Assembly (NCBI GenBank): GCA_044361595.1
Contig: JBIKIN010000019.1
Location: 10,494 to 74,493 of the forward strand
Direction of reading: 5' to 3'
From: Pseudopedobacter sp044361595
Lineage (GTDB): Bacteria > Bacteroidota > Bacteroidia > Sphingobacteriales > Sphingobacteriaceae
Length of the DNA: 64,000 bases
Positions 35,617-43,654 of the stretch are shown one piece after another. The notes under the pieces were generated by a model that was given only the letters and a program-made list of their open reading frames with translations, had not been told where the DNA came from and made no database searches. Numbering within the stretch: the first letter of the stretch is position 1; every line of letters begins with the position of its first letter. Position numbers and translations under genes: made by a program.

Positions 35617-36867
35617 ATGTCAGAAAATAAAACTTCTACAAAATTTGCATTTGTTATGATTACCTCATTGTTTTTCTTGTGGGGTTTTGTACATAACTTA
35701 GATCCAATTCTAATTCCTCACTTAAAAAAGGCTTTTAGTTTATCCACGTTACAAGCTTCATTAGTAGATTCGGCAGTTTTTATAGCTTATTTTGTAATGG
35801 CTTTACCAGCTGGGGCAATCATGAAAAAGTATGGTTACAAAGCTGGGATTCTTACTGGTTTGTTGCTTTTTGCTATAGGTTCTTATTTATTCATTCCATC
35901 TGCAAATACACAATCATATCTTTTTTTTCTGGTTGCATTATTTGTAATCGCTTGTGGTTTAACGATATTAGAAACAGCAGCAAATCCATATGCCTCTTTA
36001 TTAGGTCCACCAGAAAAAGCAGTGCAGCGCTTAAATTTAGCTCAATCATTTAACGGACTAGCAGCTACACTGGCACCCATAATTGGTGCAAAAATTATTT
36101 TAACAAAAGGCTTTTCAGAAGAAGCCCTAAATGCAATGAGCGTTTCCGCCCGTCAAGTAGCTTTAGCAACTGAGGCTTCCTCAGTTAAATTACCTTACTT
36201 TATCTTAGGTAGTATTATTTTATTGGTATCATTAATTTTTTTGTTTATCAAACTGCCAGAAATTAAAGAGGGTGAAGAAAAGGCAACAGGCAAAAATGTT
36301 TTTCATGCTTTAAAACATCGTCATTTAAGTTGGGCGGTTGCGACTCAGTTTTTTTATGTGGGTGCTCAGGTTTGCGTTTTCAGCTTTTTTATTCTTTACG
36401 CTACTGAGGTATCTGGAATTAGTGAAATGGAGGCTGCAACTTACGCTGGTTTTGGGGTAGGGATGGCATTTATGATAGGTCGTTTTGTAGGGACATTTTT
36501 TATGAAATTTATTTCGCCTGTTAAGCTTTTGGTTATTTATAGTTTAATATGTGTTTTATTATCTGCATTGGCTATGTTTTTAACCGGCCTTACCGCTATT
36601 TATTTAGTAATTGGTATTGCCTTTTTTATGTCTATCATGTTTCCTACCATTTTTTCTTTAGGGATTAAAGAATTAGGTGGCGACACTAAATACGGAAGCA
36701 GTCTTATTATCATGTCTATAGTTGGCGGTGCAATTTTACCTCTCTTATTTGGCTATATAAGCGATGTTTTTCACAATATTCAAATAGGATATGTGGTGCC
36801 ATTAGTATGCTTTGTAGTTATATTTTTCTTTGGTATTAATGGTCATAAAGTTTTAAAATCTCAATAA
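35617..36867 (+). CDS. fucP: L-fucose:H+ symporter
   Basis: A 416-residue major facilitator superfamily permease with 12 predicted membrane segments, very similar in motif content to FucP (FFLWGFVHNLDPILIPHLKKAF near the start, ETAANPYASLLGP near 114). It imports L-fucose with a proton across the inner membrane. It is the first gene of the forward-strand fucose cluster, divergent from the IclR gene. Its stop overlaps the mutarotase ATG (TAATG). Confidence 0.93.
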   Translation: MSENKTSTKFAFVMITSLFFLWGFVHNLDPILIPHLKKAFSLSTLQASLVDSAVFIAYFVMALPAGAIMKKYGYKAGILTGLLLFAIGSYLFIPSANTQSYLFFLVALFVIACGLTILETAANPYASLLGPPEKAVQRLNLAQSFNGLAATLAPIIGAKIILTKGFSEEALNAMSVSARQVALATEASSVKLPYFILGSIILLVSLIFLFIKLPEIKEGEEKATGKNVFHALKHRHLSWAVATQFFYVGAQVCVFSFFILYATEVSGISEMEAATYAGFGVGMAFMIGRFVGTFFMKFISPVKLLVIYSLICVLLSALAMFLTGLTAIYLVIGIAFFMSIMFPTIFSLGIKELGGDTKYGSSLIIMSIVGGAILPLLFGYISDVFHNIQIGYVVPLVCFVVIFFFGINGHKVLKSQ

Positions 36868-37205
36868 TGAAAAAATATATTTTAGCTCTAGATTTAAAAG
36901 AGAATGTAGAATTAATAAAAAAATATGAAGACTGGCATCAAAATGTTTGGCCCGAAGTTTTGAATAGTATAGCAGAGTCTGGAATTCTAAAAATGGAAAT
37001 ATTTAGGTTTTATAATAGGCTTTGCATGACTATGGAAACTACTGACGAATTTACTTTCGAGAAGAAAGGAAAAATGGATCAGCAGAATAAAAAAGTGCAA
37101 GAATGGGAAAAGTTAATGTCGACTTTTCAACAGAAAATACCCGGGTCTAAGCCTAAAGAGAAATGGGTTTTAATGAACTCTATTTTTGAATTTAACGCAA
37201 ACTAA
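36867..37205 (+). CDS. L-rhamnose mutarotase family protein (probable fucose mutarotase)
   Basis: A 112-residue protein of the RhaM/DUF718 family. The diagnostic YEDWHQNVWPEV segment lies near residues 21-32, with the histidine expected to act in anomer interconversion. The family was named for L-rhamnose, but members in fucose clusters probably act on L-fucose, a 6-deoxyhexose as well. It starts within the fucP stop codon and ends 1 nt before the dehydratase ATG, so it is tightly coupled in the operon. Confidence 0.85.
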   Translation: MKKYILALDLKENVELIKKYEDWHQNVWPEVLNSIAESGILKMEIFRFYNRLCMTMETTDEFTFEKKGKMDQQNKKVQEWEKLMSTFQQKIPGSKPKEKWVLMNSIFEFNAN

Positions 37206-37206
37206 A

Positions 37207-38841
37207 ATGGATTTTTTACAAATAGACTCTAAAGACAATGTCTTGGTTGCTCTACAAGATTTGGCTGCAGGCAGGGAAATTATTTTTGGCAAAAAGACTA
37301 TTATCACCAAAGAAATTATTCCAGCAAAGCATAAATTATTTATGGATGATATGCTAACTGGCGATGAGTTGATTATGTATGGCGTTTTAGTAGGCAAACT
37401 TCAAAATGACGTGAAAAGTGGAGAACGAATGACTGTGACCAACACAAAGCATGCCGCAGACCCATTTTATTATCGTGAAGTTGATTACCAATGGTCAACT
37501 CCAAATATAGAAAGCTTCCAAAATAAAACATTCAATGGTTATCACCGAAAGGATGGTAAAGTAGGAACCGCTAATTATTGGCTATTTATTCCCACAGTTT
37601 TTTGCGAAAACAGAAATCTAGATGTTATCAAACAAGCCTTACATGATAATCTGGGCTATTCTGTAACAGATAAGTACAAGTTTTTTACTAAAACCTTACT
37701 TCAAGAGTTAAAAGAAGGAAAATCGATTGAAGATTTTAACCTTTCACTTTCTGTCTCTACCAAGGTAGATAGATACTTTAAAAATGTAGACGGTATCAAA
37801 TTCTTAAATCACCAAGGTGGCTGTGGAGGTACCAGACAAGATGCTGATACCTTAAGTAAATTATTGGTGGCTTACGCCGATCATCCAAACGTAGCCGGAA
37901 TAACCCTTTTAAGTTTAGGCTGTCAGCATTTGCAGGTTCAAGATTTTTTAAACGATTTAAAACAAAGAAATCCAGATTTCGATAAACCACTTTATATTTT
38001 TGAGCAACAAAAAACACAAAGCGAAGAAGCATTAATCAAAGATGCCATTCATCAAACTTTCCTCGGACTTATAGAAATCAATAAAATAGAACGTAAACCT
38101 GCACCTTTAAGTCATTTAACAGTAGGTGTAAAATGTGGTGGAAGTGATGGTTTTAGTGGTATTTCAGCAAATCCGGCAGTAGGTTATACGGCAGATTTAT
38201 TAGTGGCTTTAGGTGCAAAAGTTTTACTAGCCGAGTTTCCTGAATTATGTGGGGCAGAACAAAATATTATAGACAGAAGCATTAATCAACCAACAGCAGA
38301 AAAGTTTATTAAACTGATGCAAGATTATGATGCTCAAGCTCATGCAGTAGGTTCTGGTTTTTACATGAATCCTTCCCCAGGCAATATTAAAGATGGTTTA
38401 ATTACCGATGCTATTAAAAGTACCGGTGCAGCAAAAAAAGGAGGAACATCGCCAGTTGTGGATGTATTAGATTATACAGAACCTGCTACAAAACCCGGAT
38501 TGAGTTTAGTTTGTACACCTGGTAATGATGTAGAAGCCACAACAGGAAAAGCTGCAAGTGGTGCAACTTTAATTTTGTTTACCACGGGTTTAGGTACACC
38601 GACAGGAAACCCCGTTTGTCCGGTAATTAAGGTAGCAACAAATACTTCTTTAGCTACCAGAATGAGTGACATTATAGATATTGATACAGGTGCAATTATA
38701 AGGGGCGAGAAATCAATTGAAGAAATGGGAAAAGATATCTTAGACTATTGTATTAAAGCTGCAAGCGGAGAAATTACCCCTAAAGCAGTGCAATTAAATC
38801 AAGATGATTTTATCCCTTGGAAAAGAGGTGTTAGTTTGTAA
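37207..38841 (+). CDS. UxaA (altronate dehydratase) family protein, probable L-fuconate dehydratase
   Basis: From the ATG at 37207 the protein has 544 residues. An N-terminal SAF-like domain (about 1-85) is followed by a UxaA catalytic domain, with NHQGGCGGTRQDADTL near 205, VGVKCGGSDGFSGISANPAVG near 310 and EFPELCGAEQ. UxaA enzymes dehydrate sugar acids to 2-keto-3-deoxy acids with an iron-type metal centre. In this cluster the missing step is L-fuconate to 2-keto-3-deoxy-L-fuconate, which other bacteria carry out with an enolase-superfamily enzyme. An upstream in-frame ATG at 37186 lies inside the mutarotase gene and is less likely. Confidence 0.88.
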   Translation: MDFLQIDSKDNVLVALQDLAAGREIIFGKKTIITKEIIPAKHKLFMDDMLTGDELIMYGVLVGKLQNDVKSGERMTVTNTKHAADPFYYREVDYQWSTPNIESFQNKTFNGYHRKDGKVGTANYWLFIPTVFCENRNLDVIKQALHDNLGYSVTDKYKFFTKTLLQELKEGKSIEDFNLSLSVSTKVDRYFKNVDGIKFLNHQGGCGGTRQDADTLSKLLVAYADHPNVAGITLLSLGCQHLQVQDFLNDLKQRNPDFDKPLYIFEQQKTQSEEALIKDAIHQTFLGLIEINKIERKPAPLSHLTVGVKCGGSDGFSGISANPAVGYTADLLVALGAKVLLAEFPELCGAEQNIIDRSINQPTAEKFIKLMQDYDAQAHAVGSGFYMNPSPGNIKDGLITDAIKSTGAAKKGGTSPVVDVLDYTEPATKPGLSLVCTPGNDVEATTGKAASGATLILFTTGLGTPTGNPVCPVIKVATNTSLATRMSDIIDIDTGAIIRGEKSIEEMGKDILDYCIKAASGEITPKAVQLNQDDFIPWKRGVSL

Positions 38842-38884
38842 AACCGTAATCGTAAATCAACAATCTTAAATATAAAATAGAAAA

Positions 38885-39646
38885 GTGTTTAGTTTAAAAG
38901 GAAAAGTAGCCATTATAACAGGAGGAGGTAGCGGAATTGGCAAAGCTATCTCGGTATTATTTGCTAGGCAAGGTGCAACTGTGCACATCATGGAGTTAAA
39001 TAAGGAATCGGCTGATCAAACTGTTTTAGAAATTAAAAAGTTTGGGAGCGCTTATGCCTATTCTTGCGATGTGGCCAATCAAAATCAAGTAAAAGATTTG
39101 TTTAACAGTATTGGAACGATAGATATTTTAGTTAATAATGCCGGTATTGCCCATGTTGGAAAAGCATCTACCACAGAAGAAGCCGATTTTGATAAAGTTT
39201 ACCAAGTAAATGTTAAAGGAGCATACAATTGTTTATATGCAGTTTTACCCGCAATGCAAGCTCAAAAAAGTGGGGTGATCCTAAACACAGCGTCCATAGC
39301 TTCTTTGGTAGGTATTGCCGATAGGTTTGCTTATTCTATGAGTAAAGGAGCTATTTTTTCTATGAGCATGTCTGTTGCCCGAGATTATATGGCAGATGGG
39401 ATAAGATGTAATAGTATTTCACCCGCTAGGATACATACGCCATTTGTAGATGGTTTTATTGCCAAAAACTATCCTGATAATCAAGAAGAAATTTTTGATA
39501 AATTATCTAAAAGCCAACCCATTGGTAGAATGGGTAAACCCGATGAAGTAGCAGCTTTAGCACTTTACTTATGTAGCGATGAAGCAGGTTTTATTACCGG
39601 TTGTGATTATCCAATTGATGGAGGATTTATAAAATTAAACAATTAA
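38885..39646 (+). CDS. SDR oxidoreductase, probable 2-keto-3-deoxy-L-fuconate dehydrogenase
   Basis: A 253-residue short-chain dehydrogenase starting with GTG. The cofactor motif TGGGSGIG (12-19), NNAG (84-87), catalytic S137 and Y150-x3-K154 are all present, so it should be active with NAD(P). The cluster context fits oxidation of 2-keto-3-deoxy-L-fuconate at C4 to the 2,4-diketo acid. It follows the dehydratase by 43 nt. Confidence 0.88.
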   Translation: MFSLKGKVAIITGGGSGIGKAISVLFARQGATVHIMELNKESADQTVLEIKKFGSAYAYSCDVANQNQVKDLFNSIGTIDILVNNAGIAHVGKASTTEEADFDKVYQVNVKGAYNCLYAVLPAMQAQKSGVILNTASIASLVGIADRFAYSMSKGAIFSMSMSVARDYMADGIRCNSISPARIHTPFVDGFIAKNYPDNQEEIFDKLSKSQPIGRMGKPDEVAALALYLCSDEAGFITGCDYPIDGGFIKLNN

Positions 39647-39662
39647 ACTCGAACTTGTTGAA

Positions 39663-40988
39663 ATGAAAAAAGTAACACTCTTTTTAATCGCTATTTGTCT
39701 TTTTGATGCTGTTAAAGCACAAAATTATACGCCTACACAGGCAAATTTAGAAGCTAGAAACCAGTTTCAAGATGCTAAATATGGCTTATTTATACATTGG
39801 GGTGTTTTTAGTATTCTAGGTGACGGCGAATGGGTAATGCAACAGAAAAATATTCGTATCCAAGATTATAAAAAGCTGCAAAATTTCTTTAATCCCACTC
39901 AGTTTGATGCAAAGGATTGGGTAAGTATGGCTAAAAGTGCAGGTATGAAATATATTACCCTTATTACCCGCCATCACGATGGTTTTAGTATGTGGGATAC
40001 CAAATACTCTGATTTTAACATCATGAATACTCCCTATAAACAAGATGTGGTGAAAATGATTGTAGAAGAATGCCATAAGCAGGACATGAAAATATTTCTT
40101 TATTATTCTTTGTTAGATTGGGGGAGAGAGGATTATTCGTGGAAAACAGGTAATACTGGTAAAGGGACAGGGCGCTTCACACAAGGTAATTGGGAAGATT
40201 ATGTCAGCTTTATGAAAAACCAACTTACAGAATTGCTAACCAATTACGGTAAAATAGATGGTATTTGGTTTGATGGCTATTGGGATCAAACTGGTCCAAA
40301 AGACGGGAAAGATAAAACTTCTAGAGTAAATTGGCATTTTCCAGAAATTTATTCGCTTATACATAATTTACAACCACAATGTTTAGTCGGAAATAATCAT
40401 CACATCACCCCAATGCTGGGGGAAGATTATCAAATGTTTGAAAAAGACTTGCCGGGTCAAAATAAATCAGGATTTAGTGAAGGTAAACCATCTAAAGAAC
40501 TTCCTTTAGAAACTTGTGAAACCATGAACAATTCATGGGGGTTTAACATCAAGGATAGTAAATACAAATCGGTTCCTCAGCTTATTCATTACATGGTAAA
40601 TGCTGCGGGTAGAAATGCAAATTTCTTATTAAACGTAGGGCCACAACCTAACGGAGTAATTCAGCAAGAATTTAGAGATACTTTAGTTATAGTTGGAAAG
40701 TGGATGGATAAATATGGGGCAAGTATTTATGGTACACGTGGTAATGTTATTCCCGCACAAGATTGGGGAGTAGTAACCGCTAAAGATAAAGTAATGTATG
40801 TTCATTTGTTAGATTCAAACAAATCAACTTTAATATTGGAAGGTATAGCTGATAAAATTAAGAGTTGTGTTTTGATGGGCTCAACCAATCAAGTAAAATT
40901 TAGCCAAAACAAATCTCAAACTACACTCTACATAAATGATAATCAAAAAGATGCGATAGATACCATTATTCAAATAACATTAAAATAA
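39663..40988 (+). CDS. Alpha-L-fucosidase (GH29)
   Basis: A 441-residue protein with a signal peptide (cleavage near VKAQ-N), hence periplasmic or exported. GH29 landmarks: FIHWG (43-47), RHHDGFSMWD (103-112) and the nucleophile D204 in IDGIWFDGYW. It removes terminal alpha-L-fucose with retention. The C-terminal beta domain (about 350-441) is short. It is embedded in the fucose catabolic genes, 16 nt after the SDR stop, and supplies their substrate. Confidence 0.93.
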   Translation: MKKVTLFLIAICLFDAVKAQNYTPTQANLEARNQFQDAKYGLFIHWGVFSILGDGEWVMQQKNIRIQDYKKLQNFFNPTQFDAKDWVSMAKSAGMKYITLITRHHDGFSMWDTKYSDFNIMNTPYKQDVVKMIVEECHKQDMKIFLYYSLLDWGREDYSWKTGNTGKGTGRFTQGNWEDYVSFMKNQLTELLTNYGKIDGIWFDGYWDQTGPKDGKDKTSRVNWHFPEIYSLIHNLQPQCLVGNNHHITPMLGEDYQMFEKDLPGQNKSGFSEGKPSKELPLETCETMNNSWGFNIKDSKYKSVPQLIHYMVNAAGRNANFLLNVGPQPNGVIQQEFRDTLVIVGKWMDKYGASIYGTRGNVIPAQDWGVVTAKDKVMYVHLLDSNKSTLILEGIADKIKSCVLMGSTNQVKFSQNKSQTTLYINDNQKDAIDTIIQITLK

Positions 40989-41003
40989 AATTAGATTTTA
41001 AAT

Positions 41004-41861
41004 ATGAAATTGATAAGATACGGAAATATAGGAGCAGAGAAAACGGGTGTAATAATAGATGGAAAAAGATTTGATACTTCTGCCTTTGGCGAGGATTATA
41101 ACGAAGCCTTTTTTGAAACTGATGGAATAAATCGTTTAGCAAAGTTTGTGGAAGAAAATAGGGCTAAATTACCTTTAGTTGATAGCGATTTGAGATTAGG
41201 TTCTCCAATTGCTCGTCCGTCTAAAATAGTTTGTATTGGCTTAAACTATGCTAAACACGCCAAAGAAACCAATGCCGCAATTCCATCCGAGCCTATTATT
41301 TTCTTTAAATCTACCACTTCTATTATTGGCCCAAATGATAATGTGATGTTGCCAAAAGGTTCAGAAAAAACCGATTGGGAAGTAGAATTGGCCTTTGTAA
41401 TTGGCAAAAAAGCAAGCTATGTTTCTAAAGAAGAGGCATTAGATTATGTTGCAGGTTATGTTTTACATAACGATATCAGCGAGCGAGCTTTTCAGTTAGA
41501 GCGTGGCGGACAATGGGCTAAAGGAAAAGGTTGCGACACCTTTGCACCGCTTGGACCTTGGTTGGCTACAAAAGAAGAAATTGAAAATCCAAATAATTTA
41601 CGTTTATGGTTAAAAGTAAACGGTAATATGATGCAAGAAGGCAATACAGATGATTTTATTTTCGATGTTGCTCACGTAGTGTCTTACCTAAGCGAGTTTA
41701 TGACGCTTTTACCAGGCGATGTGATTTCTACTGGTACACCACACGGTGTGGGTTTAGGTTTTAAACCACCAATTTATTTAAAAGTAGGTGATGTAATGGA
41801 ACTAGGTATTGATGGTTTAGGTACTTCTAAGCAAACGGTTATAGCTTATGCTAAAAATTGA
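41004..41861 (+). CDS. Fumarylacetoacetate hydrolase family protein, probable 2,4-diketo-3-deoxy-L-fuconate hydrolase
   Basis: A 285-residue FAH-fold protein. KIVCIGLNYAKHAKE near 74, the metal-binding region DWEVELAFVIGK (about 126-137) with NDISERAFQ, and GDVISTGTPHGVG near 239 are typical. In the oxidative L-fucose pathway such an enzyme splits 2,4-diketo-3-deoxy-L-fuconate into pyruvate and L-lactate. A ureidoglycolate lyase label would fit the family but not the neighbourhood. It overlaps the next gene by 14 nt. Confidence 0.87.
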   Translation: MKLIRYGNIGAEKTGVIIDGKRFDTSAFGEDYNEAFFETDGINRLAKFVEENRAKLPLVDSDLRLGSPIARPSKIVCIGLNYAKHAKETNAAIPSEPIIFFKSTTSIIGPNDNVMLPKGSEKTDWEVELAFVIGKKASYVSKEEALDYVAGYVLHNDISERAFQLERGGQWAKGKGCDTFAPLGPWLATKEEIENPNNLRLWLKVNGNMMQEGNTDDFIFDVAHVVSYLSEFMTLLPGDVISTGTPHGVGLGFKPPIYLKVGDVMELGIDGLGTSKQTVIAYAKN

Positions 41862-42681
41862 TGCTCATCAACATTTTTGGAAGTATGATGCAGTAAGAGA
41901 CGAATGGATAACTCCAGATTTAGGAGTAATCGCTCAAGATTTCATGCCTCAAGACTTAAAACCTAAATTAGATGAATTTGGTTTTGATGGTTGCATTGTA
42001 GTGCAATCTTCTCAAGGTATAGAGGAGAATCTTTTTCAATTGGCCAATGCGCAACAACACCATTTCATAAAAGGCGTAGTGGGTTGGGTTAATTTTGAAG
42101 CCAAAAATTTAGAGGAACAATTACAGGAATTTAAAAATCAACCTTTGTTAAAAGGTTTTAGACATATTTTACAAGGTGAACAAAACCGAGCTATTTTATT
42201 AGATTCAGTTTATAAGTCGGGTTTAAGCCTACTCCATAAATATGGTTTTAGATATGATGTTTTGATATTTAAAGACCAGCTTACTTATCTGCATCAGTTT
42301 TTAAAAGAGAACGATACTATTCCTATGGTTTTAAATCATTTGGCCAAGCCCGATATTAAAACCGGAGCAATTAAAGATTGGGAGGCAGAAATTAAAAAAG
42401 TGGGGACCTACCAAAACTTATATTGCAAAGTTTCTGGTTTAGTTACAGAGGCTGATTGGATTAACTGGAAATATGAAGATTTTGAACCCTATATGGATAT
42501 AGCTTTCAATACATTTGGGGCCGATAGGCTCATGTTCGGCTCCGATTGGCCTGTTTGTAATTTGGCTGGAGGGTATGAAAAAGTGTATCAAATGGTGGAA
42601 AAATATATTTCTAAATTAAGTACTACGGAACAGGAGAAATTTTGGGGTTTAAATGCCGCGAAATTTTATCAAATAAATTAA
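41848..42681 (+). CDS. Amidohydrolase family protein, probable L-fuconolactonase
   Basis: A 277-residue TIM-barrel amidohydrolase of the COG3618 type. It opens with KIDAHQHFWKYD (metal-binding HxH), has HLAKPDIKTG near 168 and ends the barrel with DRLMFGSDWPVCNLAGGY near 229-246. COG3618 proteins include L-fuconolactone and L-rhamnono-lactone hydrolases, which fits the step after fucose dehydrogenation. Its start overlaps the FAH gene by 14 nt, and the following SDR begins 6 nt downstream. Confidence 0.88.
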   Translation: MLKIDAHQHFWKYDAVRDEWITPDLGVIAQDFMPQDLKPKLDEFGFDGCIVVQSSQGIEENLFQLANAQQHHFIKGVVGWVNFEAKNLEEQLQEFKNQPLLKGFRHILQGEQNRAILLDSVYKSGLSLLHKYGFRYDVLIFKDQLTYLHQFLKENDTIPMVLNHLAKPDIKTGAIKDWEAEIKKVGTYQNLYCKVSGLVTEADWINWKYEDFEPYMDIAFNTFGADRLMFGSDWPVCNLAGGYEKVYQMVEKYISKLSTTEQEKFWGLNAAKFYQIN

Positions 42682-42687
42682 AAAATC

Positions 42688-43476
42688 ATGGATTTAAAAT
42701 TAAAGGATAAGGTAGTAATAGTAACGGGAGGCGCTAAAGGTATTGGTTTAGGCATTGTTGACGCATTAGCTGCAGAAGGAGCAATTCCGGTTATTGTAGG
42801 AAGAAAGAAGGTAGATAACCAAAAAGAAGTTGACAGAATTAAGCAATTGGGGTATCAGGTTTTTGCCGTTGAAGCCGAATTAACAAAACCAGAGGAATGT
42901 AAAATTGCAGTTGAAGAGGTAATTAAACAATTTGGTAGAATTGATGGAGTTGTAAATAATGCGGGGTTAAATGATGGTGTGGGTTTAGAAAACGGCACTT
43001 ATGAAGGGTTTATGGAAAGCTTACATCGTAATTTAGTACATTATTATTTAATGGTACACCATGCTTTGCCCGAGCTCAAGAAATCTAAAGGAAGTATTGT
43101 TAATATAAGTTCAAAAACTGGGGATACTGGCCAAGGAAATACTTCTGCTTATGCAGCATCTAACGGAGGTAGAAACGCTTTAACTAGAGAATGGGCGGTA
43201 GAACTGTTAAAATATAATATTCGTGTTAACGCAGTTGTAGTAGCAGAATGTTGGACCCCACAGTACGAAAGCTGGATTACCACACTAACTAATCCAGAAG
43301 AGATGCTTAAAGAAATTACGTCTAAAGTTCCTTTAGAGAAAAGAATGACTACCGTTGAGGAAATTGCTAATACAGTAGTCTTTTTATTGAGTGAAAAATC
43401 AAGTCATACTACTGGTCAGATTCTTTATGTTGATGGGGGTTATGTTCATTTAGACAGGGCTTTAGCTAATTCTTAA
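42688..43476 (+). CDS. SDR protein, probable L-fucose dehydrogenase with altered active site
   Basis: A 262-residue short-chain dehydrogenase. The cofactor motif TGGAKGIG (13-20) and NNAG (90-93) are intact and the serine block ISSKTG (140-145) is present. The catalytic Y155 is followed by x3 and Asn159 (YAASN) instead of the expected Lys. By elimination it would oxidise L-fucose to L-fuconolactone. Whether Asn159 allows activity is unknown: it may be a true variant, a recent inactivating mutation or a sequencing error. A decayed copy lies at 45312-45602. It is the last gene of the compact cluster. Confidence 0.82.
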   Translation: MDLKLKDKVVIVTGGAKGIGLGIVDALAAEGAIPVIVGRKKVDNQKEVDRIKQLGYQVFAVEAELTKPEECKIAVEEVIKQFGRIDGVVNNAGLNDGVGLENGTYEGFMESLHRNLVHYYLMVHHALPELKKSKGSIVNISSKTGDTGQGNTSAYAASNGGRNALTREWAVELLKYNIRVNAVVVAECWTPQYESWITTLTNPEEMLKEITSKVPLEKRMTTVEEIANTVVFLLSEKSSHTTGQILYVDGGYVHLDRALANS

Positions 43477-43654
43477 AACAATCCTGATGAAATTCATAAC
43501 CTCATCATAACCATACCCTCAATATGCCTTTTTTACCAAAAATTAGCTAGGAAATTGTTCGGTTGCTTAGAGCAAACTAAAGGATTACAAAACCCAGTGA
43601 AGGGTACCATTAAGGATCCGATTGGGGATTAAAAGTATCAAAATCAGATTTAAA

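Noticed and set aside
43477..43654. Open frame continuing about 50 codons past the SDR stop, ending just before the sulfatase
   Set aside because: No start codon, no family resemblance and no promoter; in 150 nt an open frame can arise by chance. It may be degraded DNA but cannot be supported.
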